From assembly GCF_038051945.1 (NCBI RefSeq), contig NZ_CP150302.1, forward strand, positions 6,014,001 to 6,078,000: a DNA stretch of 64,000 bases. The letters are read 5' to 3'. This document shows, one piece after another, positions 35,360 to 44,299 of the stretch. A program made the translations under genes and the position numbers. Position 1 is the stretch's first letter. Each line of letters begins with the position of its first letter. A model generated the notes under the pieces. The model did not search any database and was not told the DNA's origin. It saw only the letters and a list, made by a program, of their open reading frames with translations. Origin of the DNA: Paenibacillus sp. FSL H3-0469. GTDB lineage: Bacteria; Bacillota; Bacilli; Paenibacillales; Paenibacillaceae.

Positions 35360-35764
35360 CTAGCCTTCCATAATTTTGAGGTGACACTGGCGTTGCCTTG
35401 GACCGTCGAACTCGCAAAAATAGATGCCCTGCCAGCGGCCCAGCAGCACAGCCCCTTCATGAATTATAAGAGTCTGCGAAGGACCGGCCGTAATGGACTT
35501 CAGGTGGGAAGCCGTATTGCCCTCCGCATGGCGGTATTTGGGATGCTCCCAAGGATAGACCTCATCCAGACGCATCAACACATCACGCTTCACATCAGGA
35601 TCGGCGTTCTCATTAATCGCAATCCCTGCGGTGGTGTGCGGGCAATAGACAATCAGCAGTCCGTTAAGTACCCCGCTATTCTTCACATAAGCCTGAACCT
35701 CGCGGGTAATATCCCGCATTTCATCCCGTTTGCTGGTGGTGATCTCCATAGTATGCAGCATCAT
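35360..35764 (-). CDS. yjbQ: YjbQ family protein (UPF0047)
   Basis: A 134-residue protein of the YjbQ family, with VLNGLLIVYCPHTTAGIAINENADPDVKRD (conserved His) , PHLKS-like ASHLKSITAGPSQTLIIHEG and LGRWQGIYFCEFDGPRQR. Annotated as a secondary thiamine-phosphate synthase because one member complements thiE weakly; the true role is uncertain. It converges with the TetR gene; a GAGCAGC / GCTGCTC hairpin lies between them at about 35310-35340. Confidence 0.92.
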   Translation of the reverse strand: MMLHTMEITTSKRDEMRDITREVQAYVKNSGVLNGLLIVYCPHTTAGIAINENADPDVKRDVLMRLDEVYPWEHPKYRHAEGNTASHLKSITAGPSQTLIIHEGAVLLGRWQGIYFCEFDGPRQRQCHLKIMEG

Positions 35765-35833
35765 GAACAGCCCCTCTCTGATTTGAATGCAACAAGTGCT
35801 ACTTATACTTTAACCCAAAAACTAACAAAGTAA

Positions 35834-35863
35834 TTGACGGCAGCAAGCGGTATTTGGTAAAGT
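35834..35863 (+). promoter_or_regulatory. Probable promoter of sulfate transporter operon
   Basis: TTGACG (35834-35839), 18-bp spacer, TAAAGT (35858-35863). About 15-40 bp downstream is an AT-rich stretch with TTAATAGGAATAA (35888-35900), a possible operator position in the untranslated leader. Confidence 0.5.
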
Positions 35864-35955
35864 AGGGATAACTTTAAACCAAGTATATTAATAGGAATAA
35901 TCAAACCTTAAAGTCGAGTATACCGACCGGTTATCCGGAGGTGGGAGGTTGACCA

Positions 35956-36771
35956 TTGAATTCGCTGATCAGGCACAAGGGCTGGACCTGGGGATTTAGA
36001 TCAACGGTTGTACTGTATTTTGTCATACTGATTGTGCTGCCGATCCTTGGGGTCTATTACAATTCATTCTCATCCGGGCTCGGAAGCTTCACTGAAAGTG
36101 TAAGCGATCCAATTGCCTGGAAGTCGGTCCTGTTAACACTCAAGCTGGCGGTCATTGCGGCTCTTACGAATGTGCTGCTGGGCACGATGATCGCCTGGGT
36201 CCTTATCCGTTATAAGTTCCGGGGCAGGGCGCTGCTGAACAGCCTTGTCGATCTCCCGTTTGCTCTGCCTACTGCGGTTGGCGGACTGATGATTCTGCTG
36301 CTGCTGGGTCCGGGAAGCCTGATCGGGGGCCTTGCGGAATCCCTGGGCTTCACGATTGTTTTCCACCAGCCTGCCATTGTAATTGCCATGGTATTCGTCA
36401 CATTCCCCTTTGTCATCCGGGCAGTACAGCCGCTGCTGGAGGAGCTGGATGCTTCGGAAGAAGAGGCAGCCTATACGATGGGAGCAAAGCCAAGCCGGGT
36501 CTTCTTTCAGATCATTCTTCCGTCAATGGCACCTGGCATGATCGGCGGCGGGATGCTGGCCTTCTCGCGGGCGCTCGCTGAATTCGGTGCGGTTGTCCTC
36601 GTGGCAGGCAATATTCCGGGGCGCACGCTGGTGTCTTCTGTTTATATTTTCGGAGAGGTCGAAAGTGATAATCCGGCGGGAGCCGCCGCGGTGTCGATTA
36701 TTCTGTTGACCTTATCCTTCCTGATTCTCTGGCTGATCAGCCTTATGCAGATGCGGGGGAGAAGATCATGA
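35956..36771 (+). CDS. cysT: Sulfate ABC transporter permease CysT
   Basis: TTG at 35956 is the best start, with GGAGGTGGGAGG upstream. The 271-residue permease has six helices. Conserved parts include LKLAVIAALTNVLLGTMIAWVLIRY, LPFALPTAVGGLMILLLLGPGS and the ATPase-contact loop EEEAAYTMGAKPSRVFFQIILPSMAPG. ALAEFGAVVLVAGNIPGRT is typical of CysT. Forms the channel with CysW; overlaps the cysW start by four bases. Confidence 0.93.
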   Translation: MNSLIRHKGWTWGFRSTVVLYFVILIVLPILGVYYNSFSSGLGSFTESVSDPIAWKSVLLTLKLAVIAALTNVLLGTMIAWVLIRYKFRGRALLNSLVDLPFALPTAVGGLMILLLLGPGSLIGGLAESLGFTIVFHQPAIVIAMVFVTFPFVIRAVQPLLEELDASEEEAAYTMGAKPSRVFFQIILPSMAPGMIGGGMLAFSRALAEFGAVVLVAGNIPGRTLVSSVYIFGEVESDNPAGAAAVSIILLTLSFLILWLISLMQMRGRRS

Positions 36772-37565
36772 GAAGATTGTGGATTGGACTGACCTATCTC
36801 GTGTTCTTCATTCTAATCGCAGCTCCGCTTGGCAGGATGACAATGGGGGCCTTCAGCGAAGGCTGGAGCGGCTTCTGGAACGCCCTGACCCGGCCCGAGG
36901 CGCTGCATGCGCTGCTGATGACCGGATACGTTGTGGGGGTAGTGACGCTGCTGAATACGCTGTTTGGCATTATGACGGCCCTGTATCTGGTGCGGGCGAA
37001 CTGGCTGGGGAGGCGTCTCAAAAGCCTGCTGAACAGTATCGTGGATCTGCCTTATGCGGTATCGCCGGTTATCGGCGGGCTGATGATCGTTCTGCTGCTC
37101 GGACCAGACAGTGCGCTGGGTGCGTTGTTTGAACAAATCGGAGTGAAGATTGTGTATGCTTTTCCGGGAATGGTGATTGCTACGCTGTTCGTTACGTTCC
37201 CGCTGATGGTGCGCGAGGTGATGCCGGTGCTGCAAGAGATCGGCTCCCAGCAGGAGGAGGCTGCGTCTACACTTGGCGCCTATGGCTGGACGACCTTCTG
37301 GAAGGTGACCTGGCCGTCTATCCGCTGGGCGGTTATCTATGGAGTGATTCTGACGGTGGCCCGCTCGCTGGGAGAGTTCGGTGCGGTGCTTGTCGTCTCA
37401 GGTAATATTATGAACCGGACCCAGACGGCTACCACACTGGTCTATCAGGATGTCGAGAATTTCAATGTTACGGCTGCGGGCGGGATAGCACTGGTGCTGG
37501 CCGCATTCTCCGCAGGACTGCTGCTGCTTATGGAATGGAGCAAGAGAAGAAAGGGAGGGCACTGA
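36768..37565 (+). CDS. cysW: Sulfate ABC transporter permease CysW
   Basis: A 265-residue six-helix permease. DLPYAVSPVIGGLMIVLLLGP is close to the CysT counterpart. The EAA loop is EEAASTLGAYGWTTFWKVTWP, and LGEFGAVLVVSGNIMNRTQTATTLVYQDVENFN is a CysW signature. Forms a heterodimer with CysT. Located between cysT and cysA with no spacing. Confidence 0.93.
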   Translation: MRRLWIGLTYLVFFILIAAPLGRMTMGAFSEGWSGFWNALTRPEALHALLMTGYVVGVVTLLNTLFGIMTALYLVRANWLGRRLKSLLNSIVDLPYAVSPVIGGLMIVLLLGPDSALGALFEQIGVKIVYAFPGMVIATLFVTFPLMVREVMPVLQEIGSQQEEAASTLGAYGWTTFWKVTWPSIRWAVIYGVILTVARSLGEFGAVLVVSGNIMNRTQTATTLVYQDVENFNVTAAGGIALVLAAFSAGLLLLMEWSKRRKGGH

Positions 37566-37567
37566 TT

Positions 37568-38632
37568 ATGCATGTAGAGGTCCGGGGACTCGATAAGCAT
37601 TTTGGCGATTTTCATGCGGTGAAGGATGTCCATTTCGGCATTACCAAAGGCCATCTGATCGGGCTGCTCGGCCCAAGCGGCGGCGGCAAAACCTCGATCC
37701 TGCGGATGCTTGCAGGACTTGAGACGCCGGACAGCGGCGAGATTATTTTCCACGGCCGGGCGGTGAACCATCTTCCGCCGCAGGAGCGTGAGATCGGCTT
37801 TGTCTTCCAGAATTATGCGCTGTTCAAGCATATGACGGTGTTCGAGAATATCGCCTTTGGCCTGAAAGTCAAGAAAGCCAGTAAGTCTGTCATCCGTGAC
37901 CGTGTCACCGAGCTGGTGGAACTGACTGGACTGAAGGGCTTCGAGAACCGGTATCCGCATCAGCTGTCCGGGGGGCAGCGCCAGCGGGTGGCTTTTGCCC
38001 GGGCGCTGGCCCCTGAGCCGCAGCTGCTGCTGCTGGATGAGCCGTTCGCCGCGATTGATGCGAAGATCCGCCAGGAGCTGCGTTCCTGGCTGCGGGAGCT
38101 GATCGAACGTGTCGGGATCACCTCCATCTTCGTTACCCACGATCAGGATGAGGCGATTGAAGTGGCGGATGAGATTATGATCATTAATCAGGGGCGGCTG
38201 GAGCAGAAGGGTACGCCTTGGGATATCTATAAAGAGCCGAAGACACCGTTTGTGGCCACCTTCATCGGGGAATCTACGCTGATCGAGAGTGCCTCCGAGC
38301 TGAAGGGCTTCGAGGGCGCAGGCGACGGTAAGCCGACCAAGGCGCTGATCCGTCCCGAGTACATTGAGGTAGGCTACCTGCATGAATTCAAAATGGCTTC
38401 GGCCACGGAGCAGGGTACGGTCAAGCATCTGCATTTTCGCGGAAGTGAATGGCTCGTGGAGGTTGAGGTAAAGGGACATAAGCTGGTCACCTACCGCTCC
38501 CTGGAGAAAGAAACGCTGACTCCGGGCCAGGAGATATCCGTGCTGGTACACCGCGCTTACCTGTTCAATGAGGAGCGGAGCTGGATTCAGGAGAATGGAC
38601 TGAAGAAAGATCCGATGCCTGTATTTATCTAA
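37568..38632 (+). CDS. cysA: Sulfate ABC transporter ATPase CysA
   Basis: ATG at 37568 lies behind AAAGGGAGGG; an upstream frame extension overlaps cysW. The 354-residue ATPase shows GPSGGGKTSILRMLAG, FVFQNYALFKHMTVFENIAFGL, HQLSGGQRQRVAFARALAPEP, LLLDEPFAAID and FVTHDQDEAIEVAD. A C-terminal TOBE-like domain (~235-350) follows. The QNYALFKHMTV Q-loop is typical of CysA/sulfate systems. Confidence 0.95.
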   Translation: MHVEVRGLDKHFGDFHAVKDVHFGITKGHLIGLLGPSGGGKTSILRMLAGLETPDSGEIIFHGRAVNHLPPQEREIGFVFQNYALFKHMTVFENIAFGLKVKKASKSVIRDRVTELVELTGLKGFENRYPHQLSGGQRQRVAFARALAPEPQLLLLDEPFAAIDAKIRQELRSWLRELIERVGITSIFVTHDQDEAIEVADEIMIINQGRLEQKGTPWDIYKEPKTPFVATFIGESTLIESASELKGFEGAGDGKPTKALIRPEYIEVGYLHEFKMASATEQGTVKHLHFRGSEWLVEVEVKGHKLVTYRSLEKETLTPGQEISVLVHRAYLFNEERSWIQENGLKKDPMPVFI

Positions 38633-38662
38633 AAAATAAATGATGTGGGATGTGTCGCCGGT

Positions 38663-39736
38663 ATGAGGCTTATCAGAAGGAGCAGACAACTGCACGGATG
38701 GCTGACGGTCTTACTGCTGGCGGTGTTCGCCCTGACCGCTGCCGGTTGCGGGAATGAGCAGCAGGCTGCGGGAGAGGCAGGTGCGCCTCCGCAGGGAGAT
38801 CTGACGCTTGTGGTGGGTGCCTATAGCGTGGTGAAGGATGCCATGGGCGAGATTCTCCCCGGGTTCGCGGAGAAGTGGAAGGCGGATACCGGTCAATCGA
38901 TCGTATTCCAGCAGTCCTATGAGGCTTCCGGTACCCAGGCGCGGGCGATTGCCGGCGGTTTCGAGGCGGATGTCACGCTGCTTGCCATGGAAGGCGATGT
39001 CGGGAAGCTGGTCAAGGCCGGTCTGGTGGAGAAGGACTGGAAGCAGCGCGGCGGTGAGGCGGGCATGGTGACGCGGTCGGTTGTGGCTCTGGGAACGCGG
39101 GAGGGCAATCCGAAGGGGATTCATGGTTTTGCCGATCTGGCGAAGCCGGGGGTGAAGGTGCTCTACCCTAATCCGAAGACCTCCGGCGGTGCCCAGTGGG
39201 ACATCAACGCAATCTACGGGGCTGGCTTGAAGCGTTCGGAGGAGCAGGAGGGGGCGAAGGACCCTGCGGCGGCCAAGGCTTTTCTGGAGAGCATACACCG
39301 AAACGTCGAATCTCTGGATAAAAGCGGGCGGGCCTCGATGGCTGCCTTCGAGTACGGGGTGGGCGATGTAATCGTCACTTATGAGAATGAGCTGCTGGCG
39401 CGGATTGCCGAGGGTGTGAAGTATGAGGTGGTCATCCCGAAGAATACGATCCTGATCGAGAATCCTGCGGCCGTGGTGGATAAGTATGCGGATAAGCATG
39501 GTACCCGTGCAGCCGCAGAAGCGCTGGTCGATTATCTGACAACGCCTGAGGCACAGGAGATATTCGCCAAGTTCGGCTTCCGTCCCGTGAACCAGCAAGT
39601 CTACGCGGCACATGAGAGCCAGTATCCGGTTCCTGCCGGACTGTTCGACATCAGCTATCTTGGCGGCTGGGAGGAAGTCCGCACCACGTTATACTCCAAG
39701 CGGGGCATATGGTATCAGGTGCTGGCCGGGATCTAG
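38663..39736 (+). CDS. Sulfate-binding lipoprotein (Sbp/CysP type)
   Basis: A substrate-binding lipoprotein: LTVLLLAVFALTAAGC is a lipobox signal ending at Cys. Conserved sulfate-binder segments include LVVGAYSVVKDAMGEILPGF, QQSYEASGTQARAIAGGFEADV, YPNPKTSGGAQWDINAIYG and DVIVTYENELLARIAEG. The start is uncertain: ATG at 38663 gives 357 residues, GTG at 38645 six more, and neither has a clear ribosome binding site. It is the last gene of the operon, whereas the binding protein usually comes first. Confidence 0.88.
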   Translation: MRLIRRSRQLHGWLTVLLLAVFALTAAGCGNEQQAAGEAGAPPQGDLTLVVGAYSVVKDAMGEILPGFAEKWKADTGQSIVFQQSYEASGTQARAIAGGFEADVTLLAMEGDVGKLVKAGLVEKDWKQRGGEAGMVTRSVVALGTREGNPKGIHGFADLAKPGVKVLYPNPKTSGGAQWDINAIYGAGLKRSEEQEGAKDPAAAKAFLESIHRNVESLDKSGRASMAAFEYGVGDVIVTYENELLARIAEGVKYEVVIPKNTILIENPAAVVDKYADKHGTRAAAEALVDYLTTPEAQEIFAKFGFRPVNQQVYAAHESQYPVPAGLFDISYLGGWEEVRTTLYSKRGIWYQVLAGI

Positions 39737-39943
39737 ACTGGCTAGGCTGATAGATGGAGCAGAGTGCGATTAGCAGACATGTGCTTAGGTGCAGTGCGAG
39801 GGATAATGAGAGCTGTTCTCCGGCCGGATGAGGCTGAAGGACAGCTCTTTGCCGTTCTTATGGGCCAGTGTGCAAAGGACCGGCTCCTGTTCTATAATAA
39901 ACTGACAGATATTCGAGAAAAAGACGATGAGGTGGGCGGGCAT

Positions 39944-40726
39944 ATGGATACATTAGTGTTCCTCGGAACAGGGGATGCCATGGGCGTACCCCGGGTCTAC
40001 TGTGATTGTGAGACCTGCACGGAAGCGAGAATCACCGGGCGCAACAACCGCCTGCGTTCTTCTGTGCTTATAGATAACGGCAGCGGCTTCCTGGCGATCG
40101 ACTGCGGACCGGACTGGCGGCGGCAGATGGAGCTGCAGGGACACCGTACCATGAAGCGTCTGCTCGTGACACATGCGCATTTCGATCATATCGGCGGGCT
40201 GCCGGAGTGGGCCGACAGCTGCCGCTGGATGGGCTTCCGGGGCGAGCTGTACGCTCCGGCAGAGGTTATTCCTGTCATTCAGCGGCAATACCCGTGGCTC
40301 ACCGGACATATCGACATGATTCCTTGCGATGACGGCATCACATTGGACGGCTGGCAGATTTCGACTTGGCGGGTCAACCATGGCAAGAATGGTTATTCCT
40401 ACGCCTACCGGCTGGAGAAGGAGGACTATGTCTGGGTGTACTGCCCGGACTCGATCTCTCTGACCACGGAGGAAACCAGGCGTATGCATGGAGCGGACCT
40501 GCTGGTGCTGGGAACCAGCTTTTATTACGAGGCAGCTGAATTGTCCACCCGCTCTGTGTATGATATGACCGAAGCCGCCGACCTGCTGGAGACCGTTCAG
40601 CCGCGCCATGCGGTCTACACACATATGTCGCATGACATCAATCTGGACAAGGATTATATTCTGCCTGAGAAGGTTACGCTTGCTGTGACGGGGATGAGGC
40701 TTCCGCTGTACCGGGAGGAGTTCTAA
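39944..40726 (+). CDS. MBL-fold metallohydrolase (PhnP-like)
   Basis: ATG at 39944 follows GAGGTGGGCGGG and begins exactly at the conserved strand MDTLVFLGTGDAMGVPRVYC; the longer frame to 39764 is unlikely to be coding. The 260-residue protein has the zinc motif THAHFDHIGG, a Cys pair at VYCDCETC as in PhnP, and H/D residues in WRVNHGKNGYSYAY and THMSHDINL. PhnP-type enzymes are phosphodiesterases; substrate here is unknown. No phosphonate genes are nearby. Confidence 0.88.
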   Translation: MDTLVFLGTGDAMGVPRVYCDCETCTEARITGRNNRLRSSVLIDNGSGFLAIDCGPDWRRQMELQGHRTMKRLLVTHAHFDHIGGLPEWADSCRWMGFRGELYAPAEVIPVIQRQYPWLTGHIDMIPCDDGITLDGWQISTWRVNHGKNGYSYAYRLEKEDYVWVYCPDSISLTTEETRRMHGADLLVLGTSFYYEAAELSTRSVYDMTEAADLLETVQPRHAVYTHMSHDINLDKDYILPEKVTLAVTGMRLPLYREEF

Positions 40727-40816
40727 GCAGCATAGTAGTGCGGGAGTTGTGTGATGTCACTTAGGATGTGTGCAATTTGAATTAGTGAGTTGGAGTGCCG
40801 AGAGGAGCTGGTTGTG

Positions 40817-41164
40817 ATGATCAAAGGTTTCGGAGGTATCTTCTGGAGGACCGGAAATCTTGAAGCGGTGAAGAAATGGTACAGTGAGGCACTGAAGCTT
40901 GAAATCGACAGTTGGAACGGGACTGTAATCAGACCCGGGTCAGGCAATGAGACGGTCTTGTCCTTCTTCAGTGAGCATGATCCTTATTTCCCGGCAGAGC
41001 AACAGGTGATGTTGAATTTCCAGGTTCATGATCTGGACGAGGTTATCAAGCATCTGGAGCAGATAGGCGTACCGCTTGCCAAGAACAAAGAGAGTAGCGA
41101 ATTCGGACAATTTGTTTGGATTACAGACCCTGACGGGCGGCTGGTTGAGCTTTGGGAGAAATAA
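40817..41164 (+). CDS. VOC (glyoxalase/bleomycin resistance) family protein
   Basis: A 115-residue single VOC module starting at 40817 behind GAGAGGAGC. GIFWRTGNLEAVKKWYSEAL forms the first beta-alpha unit, and VWITDPDGRLVELWEK the last, with the Glu that usually binds metal. It could be a dioxygenase, isomerase or resistance protein; nothing decides. Confidence 0.85.
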   Translation: MIKGFGGIFWRTGNLEAVKKWYSEALKLEIDSWNGTVIRPGSGNETVLSFFSEHDPYFPAEQQVMLNFQVHDLDEVIKHLEQIGVPLAKNKESSEFGQFVWITDPDGRLVELWEK

Positions 41165-41176
41165 AGCCGAAATACG

Positions 41177-41229
41177 CTCCTCATAGAGCAGACAGGTTTG
41201 ATTACTGCTGCTGTATGGGGAGTTTTTAT
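41177..41229 (+). terminator. Probable terminator after VOC gene
   Basis: Imperfect stem with CTCC/GGAG, CATA/TATG and GAGCAG/CTGCT segments, followed by TTTTTATT. The remainder of the gap to 41465 shows no gene or repeat. Confidence 0.6.
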
Positions 41230-41465
41230 TATGCTTTTCAGCCCCAAGACCGACATGGGAATCAGCCCCCCGCCGCTGGGTCCCTTACCTGGGGTCTAGT
41301 AAACTAGAGACATCGGAGCCGCAGAGAGTGGGCCCACCACGAGCCCCTCTTCCAGTTTTATGTATATGATGTGTTTATTTCTTTATTTTCAAAAAGAGAA
41401 GGAGGCACTATACTATAACGATGTTCCATAATCCAATCAATCGATCATCGTGGAGGTTTATGAAT

Positions 41466-42047
41466 ATGAGTAATGATTTCATTCCGATTATGCTAGATAT
41501 TCCAGAGAGCTTTGAGACAGAGCGGCTGCTTGTCCGTGCTTTGCGGCCTGGAGACGGTAAGGAAATGAATGAAGCCATCCGGGAGAGTCTGGATGAGCTG
41601 AAGCCGTGGATGCCCTTTGCCCAGAGTATGCCGGCTGTGGAGGAAACGGAGCAATACGTCCGTGAATCGCAAGTAGCCTATCTGAAACGCACCACTTTGA
41701 ATATGGAGGTTTTCCGTAAGGAGGACGGCAGATTCGTGGGCAATATAGGTCTGCATCATGTGGATTGGGATTGCCGCCAATTCGAAATAGGGTACTGGAT
41801 CAGAAGCTCTTGCTCGGGCAAGGGATACATGACGGAAGCGGTGAACGGAATTACAGATTTTGCAATCAGAGAACTTGGAGCAAGCCGGATTGAAATCCGG
41901 TGCAGTGCCCTTAACGGGAGAAGCGCGGCTGTCGCGGAGCGTGCCGGATTTACACTGGATGGTATTTTGCGCAAAAGCACCCGTGAGTCGGACGGGGAGC
42001 TCCATGACAGCAAGGTATATGCCAAGGTGCGGGGTGCTGAATTCTAA
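41466..42047 (+). CDS. RimJ/RimL-type GNAT acetyltransferase
   Basis: ATG at 41466 lies nine bases after GGAGG; an ATG at 41460 is too close. The 193-residue product begins with ESFETERLLVRALRPGDG, typical of RimJ/RimL-like acetyltransferases. FEIGYWIRSSCSGKGYMTEAVNGI is the acetyl-CoA loop, and IEIRCSALNGRSAAVAERAGFTLDGILR the C-terminal motif. Probable substrates are ribosomal protein N-termini or small amines. Confidence 0.92.
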   Translation: MSNDFIPIMLDIPESFETERLLVRALRPGDGKEMNEAIRESLDELKPWMPFAQSMPAVEETEQYVRESQVAYLKRTTLNMEVFRKEDGRFVGNIGLHHVDWDCRQFEIGYWIRSSCSGKGYMTEAVNGITDFAIRELGASRIEIRCSALNGRSAAVAERAGFTLDGILRKSTRESDGELHDSKVYAKVRGAEF

Positions 42048-42062
42048 AGAGGAGCTGATGAT

Positions 42063-43826
42063 GTGAAGAAGAAAGGCGCTTTTACCAGATTAAGTACATA
42101 CATGCTTAGGCATAAGCTAATTTATGCTGTATTGCTCTTGGTGACGTTGTTCAGTATTGTGCTCGATCTTACGATGGCCTGGTTCCTGGCCCGGATTACG
42201 GATGCGGCGGTCCGGCTGGATGTGGAGGCGTTCAAGGGGCTTACCTGGTTCGGGATTCTTTTCTTGCTGGTTACGGGATTGAATACCTTCGTCAGTGCGT
42301 ATCTCAAGACCAATGTATCGGCCAAAATCAGAAATGAGCTGCGCCAGGATATGATGGGACATACGCTGGCCTTGCCGCAGTCTTATTTCGACCGCAATCA
42401 TTCGGGTGATTTGTTGTCCCGGTTCACGAATGACAATCAGTCGGTGGGGGAAGCCTGCGGGCAGGTGATGCTGGATCTGCTGCGCAACCCGCTGCTGGCG
42501 GTAGCCTCCTTCGGTTATCTGCTCTATATTAACTGGCTGCTGGCGCTGATCTGCCTGTCCATCGGGCCGCTGCTGTTCCTGACCGGTAAAATCTTCGGCA
42601 ATGCGATGCGCATCAACAGTGTGCGGGTGCAGGAAAGTATGAGCCGGACGACGGCTTTTCTGAACGATATTCTGGGCAGCAGTATGGTGTTCAAGGCCTT
42701 CTCCATGGAGCGCAGGCTGCAGAAGCAATATGTGGGCTACAGTGAGGATATTGCCTCAGGGGAGAAAAAGAAAGCAAGAATCGAAGGCGCAACCGGAGCG
42801 ATCTCCTCCTTGCTGGGGAATCTGACCTTCCTGCTGGCGCTGGTGATTGCCGGGTGGTTCGTGGCGAATGGAAGACTTGAGGTCGGGGCGATGATCGCCT
42901 TCATTCAGCTGATGAACTATCTGGTGGGTCCGTTCTCGTCCCTGCCGGGCCTGGTCGCTTCCATGCAGCAGTCGCTGGGTGCAGCGGAGCGGATCTTCGA
43001 GGTGATGGATGCGCCTGCGGAGGTTGAGGTGCTGCCAGAAGTCCGGGCGGAGCTGCCGGGATTCGGGGAGCTTCGGCTTGCAGAGGTATCATTTAGCTAT
43101 CCGGGAAGTGAGAAGCAGAGCCTGAACAAGGTCAGTCTGGAGCTAAGATGCGGACAACAAATGGCCGTAGTAGGTCCGAGCGGCGGCGGGAAATCTACTC
43201 TGTTCAAGCTGCTGCTTGGTTTCTATCAGACAGATGCGGGTGAGGCTGCGATCAACGGCCGTCCGATCAGCGGAATACCGCTTGCAGAGCTGCGGAGCTA
43301 CTTCGCCTATGTACCTCAGGAGTCGGGCCTGTATTCCGGGAGTATCCGGGACAATATCGAGAGCGGCAAGCCTGGTGCGTCAGATGAAGAGATTGTTGAG
43401 GCGCTGCGGCAGGCGAATGCGTATGAGTTCGTGATGGAGCTGCCGGAAGGCATACACACGGATATCGGTGAGCATGGCTCCCGGTTGTCCGGCGGCCAGA
43501 GACAGCGGCTGTCCATTGCCAGAGCGATGCTCAAAAATGCGCCGATTCTGCTGCTGGATGAAGCTACGGCTGCTCTCGACAATGAGTCGGAGCGAATGGT
43601 CCAGCAGGCGATCCGTAAGCTCATGAACGATAAGACAACGCTTGTGATCGCCCATCGGCTCTCAACGATCCAGAATGCCGATGTCATACTGGTGATGGAG
43701 AACGGAGAGATTGTAGAGCGGGGCGGACATGAGGAGCTGCTTGCGGCTGAGGGACGGTACTCGGATCTGTATCATTCACAGCTGGAGCAGGAGGCGGAAG
43801 AGGAATTGTTAGCCCCTATAGTCTAG
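42063..43826 (+). CDS. ABC exporter, fused permease and ATPase
   Basis: GTG at 42063 follows AAAGAGGAGCTGATGAT. The 587-residue half-transporter has six N-terminal helices (~20-310) and an ATPase domain with GPSGGGKSTLFKLLLG, the Q-loop YVPQESGLYSGSIRDNI, LSGGQRQRLSIARAML, ILLLDEATAALD and VIAHRLSTIQNAD. It resembles BmrA/MsbA-type lipid or multidrug exporters and probably acts as a homodimer. It begins 15 bp after the GNAT gene. Confidence 0.93.
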   Translation: MKKKGAFTRLSTYMLRHKLIYAVLLLVTLFSIVLDLTMAWFLARITDAAVRLDVEAFKGLTWFGILFLLVTGLNTFVSAYLKTNVSAKIRNELRQDMMGHTLALPQSYFDRNHSGDLLSRFTNDNQSVGEACGQVMLDLLRNPLLAVASFGYLLYINWLLALICLSIGPLLFLTGKIFGNAMRINSVRVQESMSRTTAFLNDILGSSMVFKAFSMERRLQKQYVGYSEDIASGEKKKARIEGATGAISSLLGNLTFLLALVIAGWFVANGRLEVGAMIAFIQLMNYLVGPFSSLPGLVASMQQSLGAAERIFEVMDAPAEVEVLPEVRAELPGFGELRLAEVSFSYPGSEKQSLNKVSLELRCGQQMAVVGPSGGGKSTLFKLLLGFYQTDAGEAAINGRPISGIPLAELRSYFAYVPQESGLYSGSIRDNIESGKPGASDEEIVEALRQANAYEFVMELPEGIHTDIGEHGSRLSGGQRQRLSIARAMLKNAPILLLDEATAALDNESERMVQQAIRKLMNDKTTLVIAHRLSTIQNADVILVMENGEIVERGGHEELLAAEGRYSDLYHSQLEQEAEEELLAPIV

Positions 43827-43830
43827 CCTG

Positions 43831-44187
43831 CTAAAAACTGTCCATGGCCTGGATCACCTGTCCCAGCGCCTGGAGTCTTCTTTCAAGAAGCGTCCGCTGC
43901 GGGCTGCCGGCCTTAGACTTGGCATAACTGGATTCTACGGATGGGGTTAACCCGAGCAGAACATGGCGGGCTTCTGCCAGCTCGGCAGGGGTATAAGAGA
44001 GCGGCTTCTGATTCCAGACGTTGTCCAGAACAGCTAACCCGATCTGCATGGCATTCAAGCGTTTCTGGACCAGAGTCGTATTGGAGCCGCTGCTTGTCAT
44101 CTGAGTTAGGGCGCTCTCAAGCTTACGGATGGTCGATTGCATCGAGGCTATGGATTGCAGTTGTTCCTCATTTGATATCTCTTCCAT
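43831..44187 (-). CDS. Conserved-looking hypothetical protein, helical
   Basis: A 118-residue soluble, mostly helical protein (QSIASMQSTIRKLESALTQM; LERRLQALGQVIQAMDSF), with no signal or membrane segment. I do not recognise the family. The start follows GAGAGGAATATCC. It converges with the ABC exporter with four bases between stops. A hairpin terminator separates it from the HAD gene upstream. Confidence 0.7.
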   Translation of the reverse strand: MEEISNEEQLQSIASMQSTIRKLESALTQMTSSGSNTTLVQKRLNAMQIGLAVLDNVWNQKPLSYTPAELAEARHVLLGLTPSVESSYAKSKAGSPQRTLLERRLQALGQVIQAMDSF

Positions 44188-44214
44188 GAAGGATATTCCT
44201 CTCTATATTAGGAT

Positions 44215-44268
44215 AAAAGGGTGGCGCACCGCAGTTCGTACCATGAACCTGCGGGGTACCACCCTTTT
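44215..44268 (-). terminator. Terminator hairpin with T-box-like sequence
   Basis: AAAAGGGTGG / CCACCCTTTT (10 bp) plus CCGCAG / CTGCGG inside. Read on the minus strand it contains GGGTGGTACC, the core of T-box antiterminators, followed by a terminator. It lies between the HAD gene and the hypothetical gene, with no room for a T-box stem I. Confidence 0.7.
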
Positions 44269-44299
44269 GGGTGTTATACTCCGCTGTTATTACAGCAGC

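Noticed and set aside
39764..39943. 60-residue N-terminal extension of the MBL-fold protein
   Set aside because: The conserved fold starts at the ATG at 39944, which has a good ribosome binding site; the extension resembles nothing and has none.
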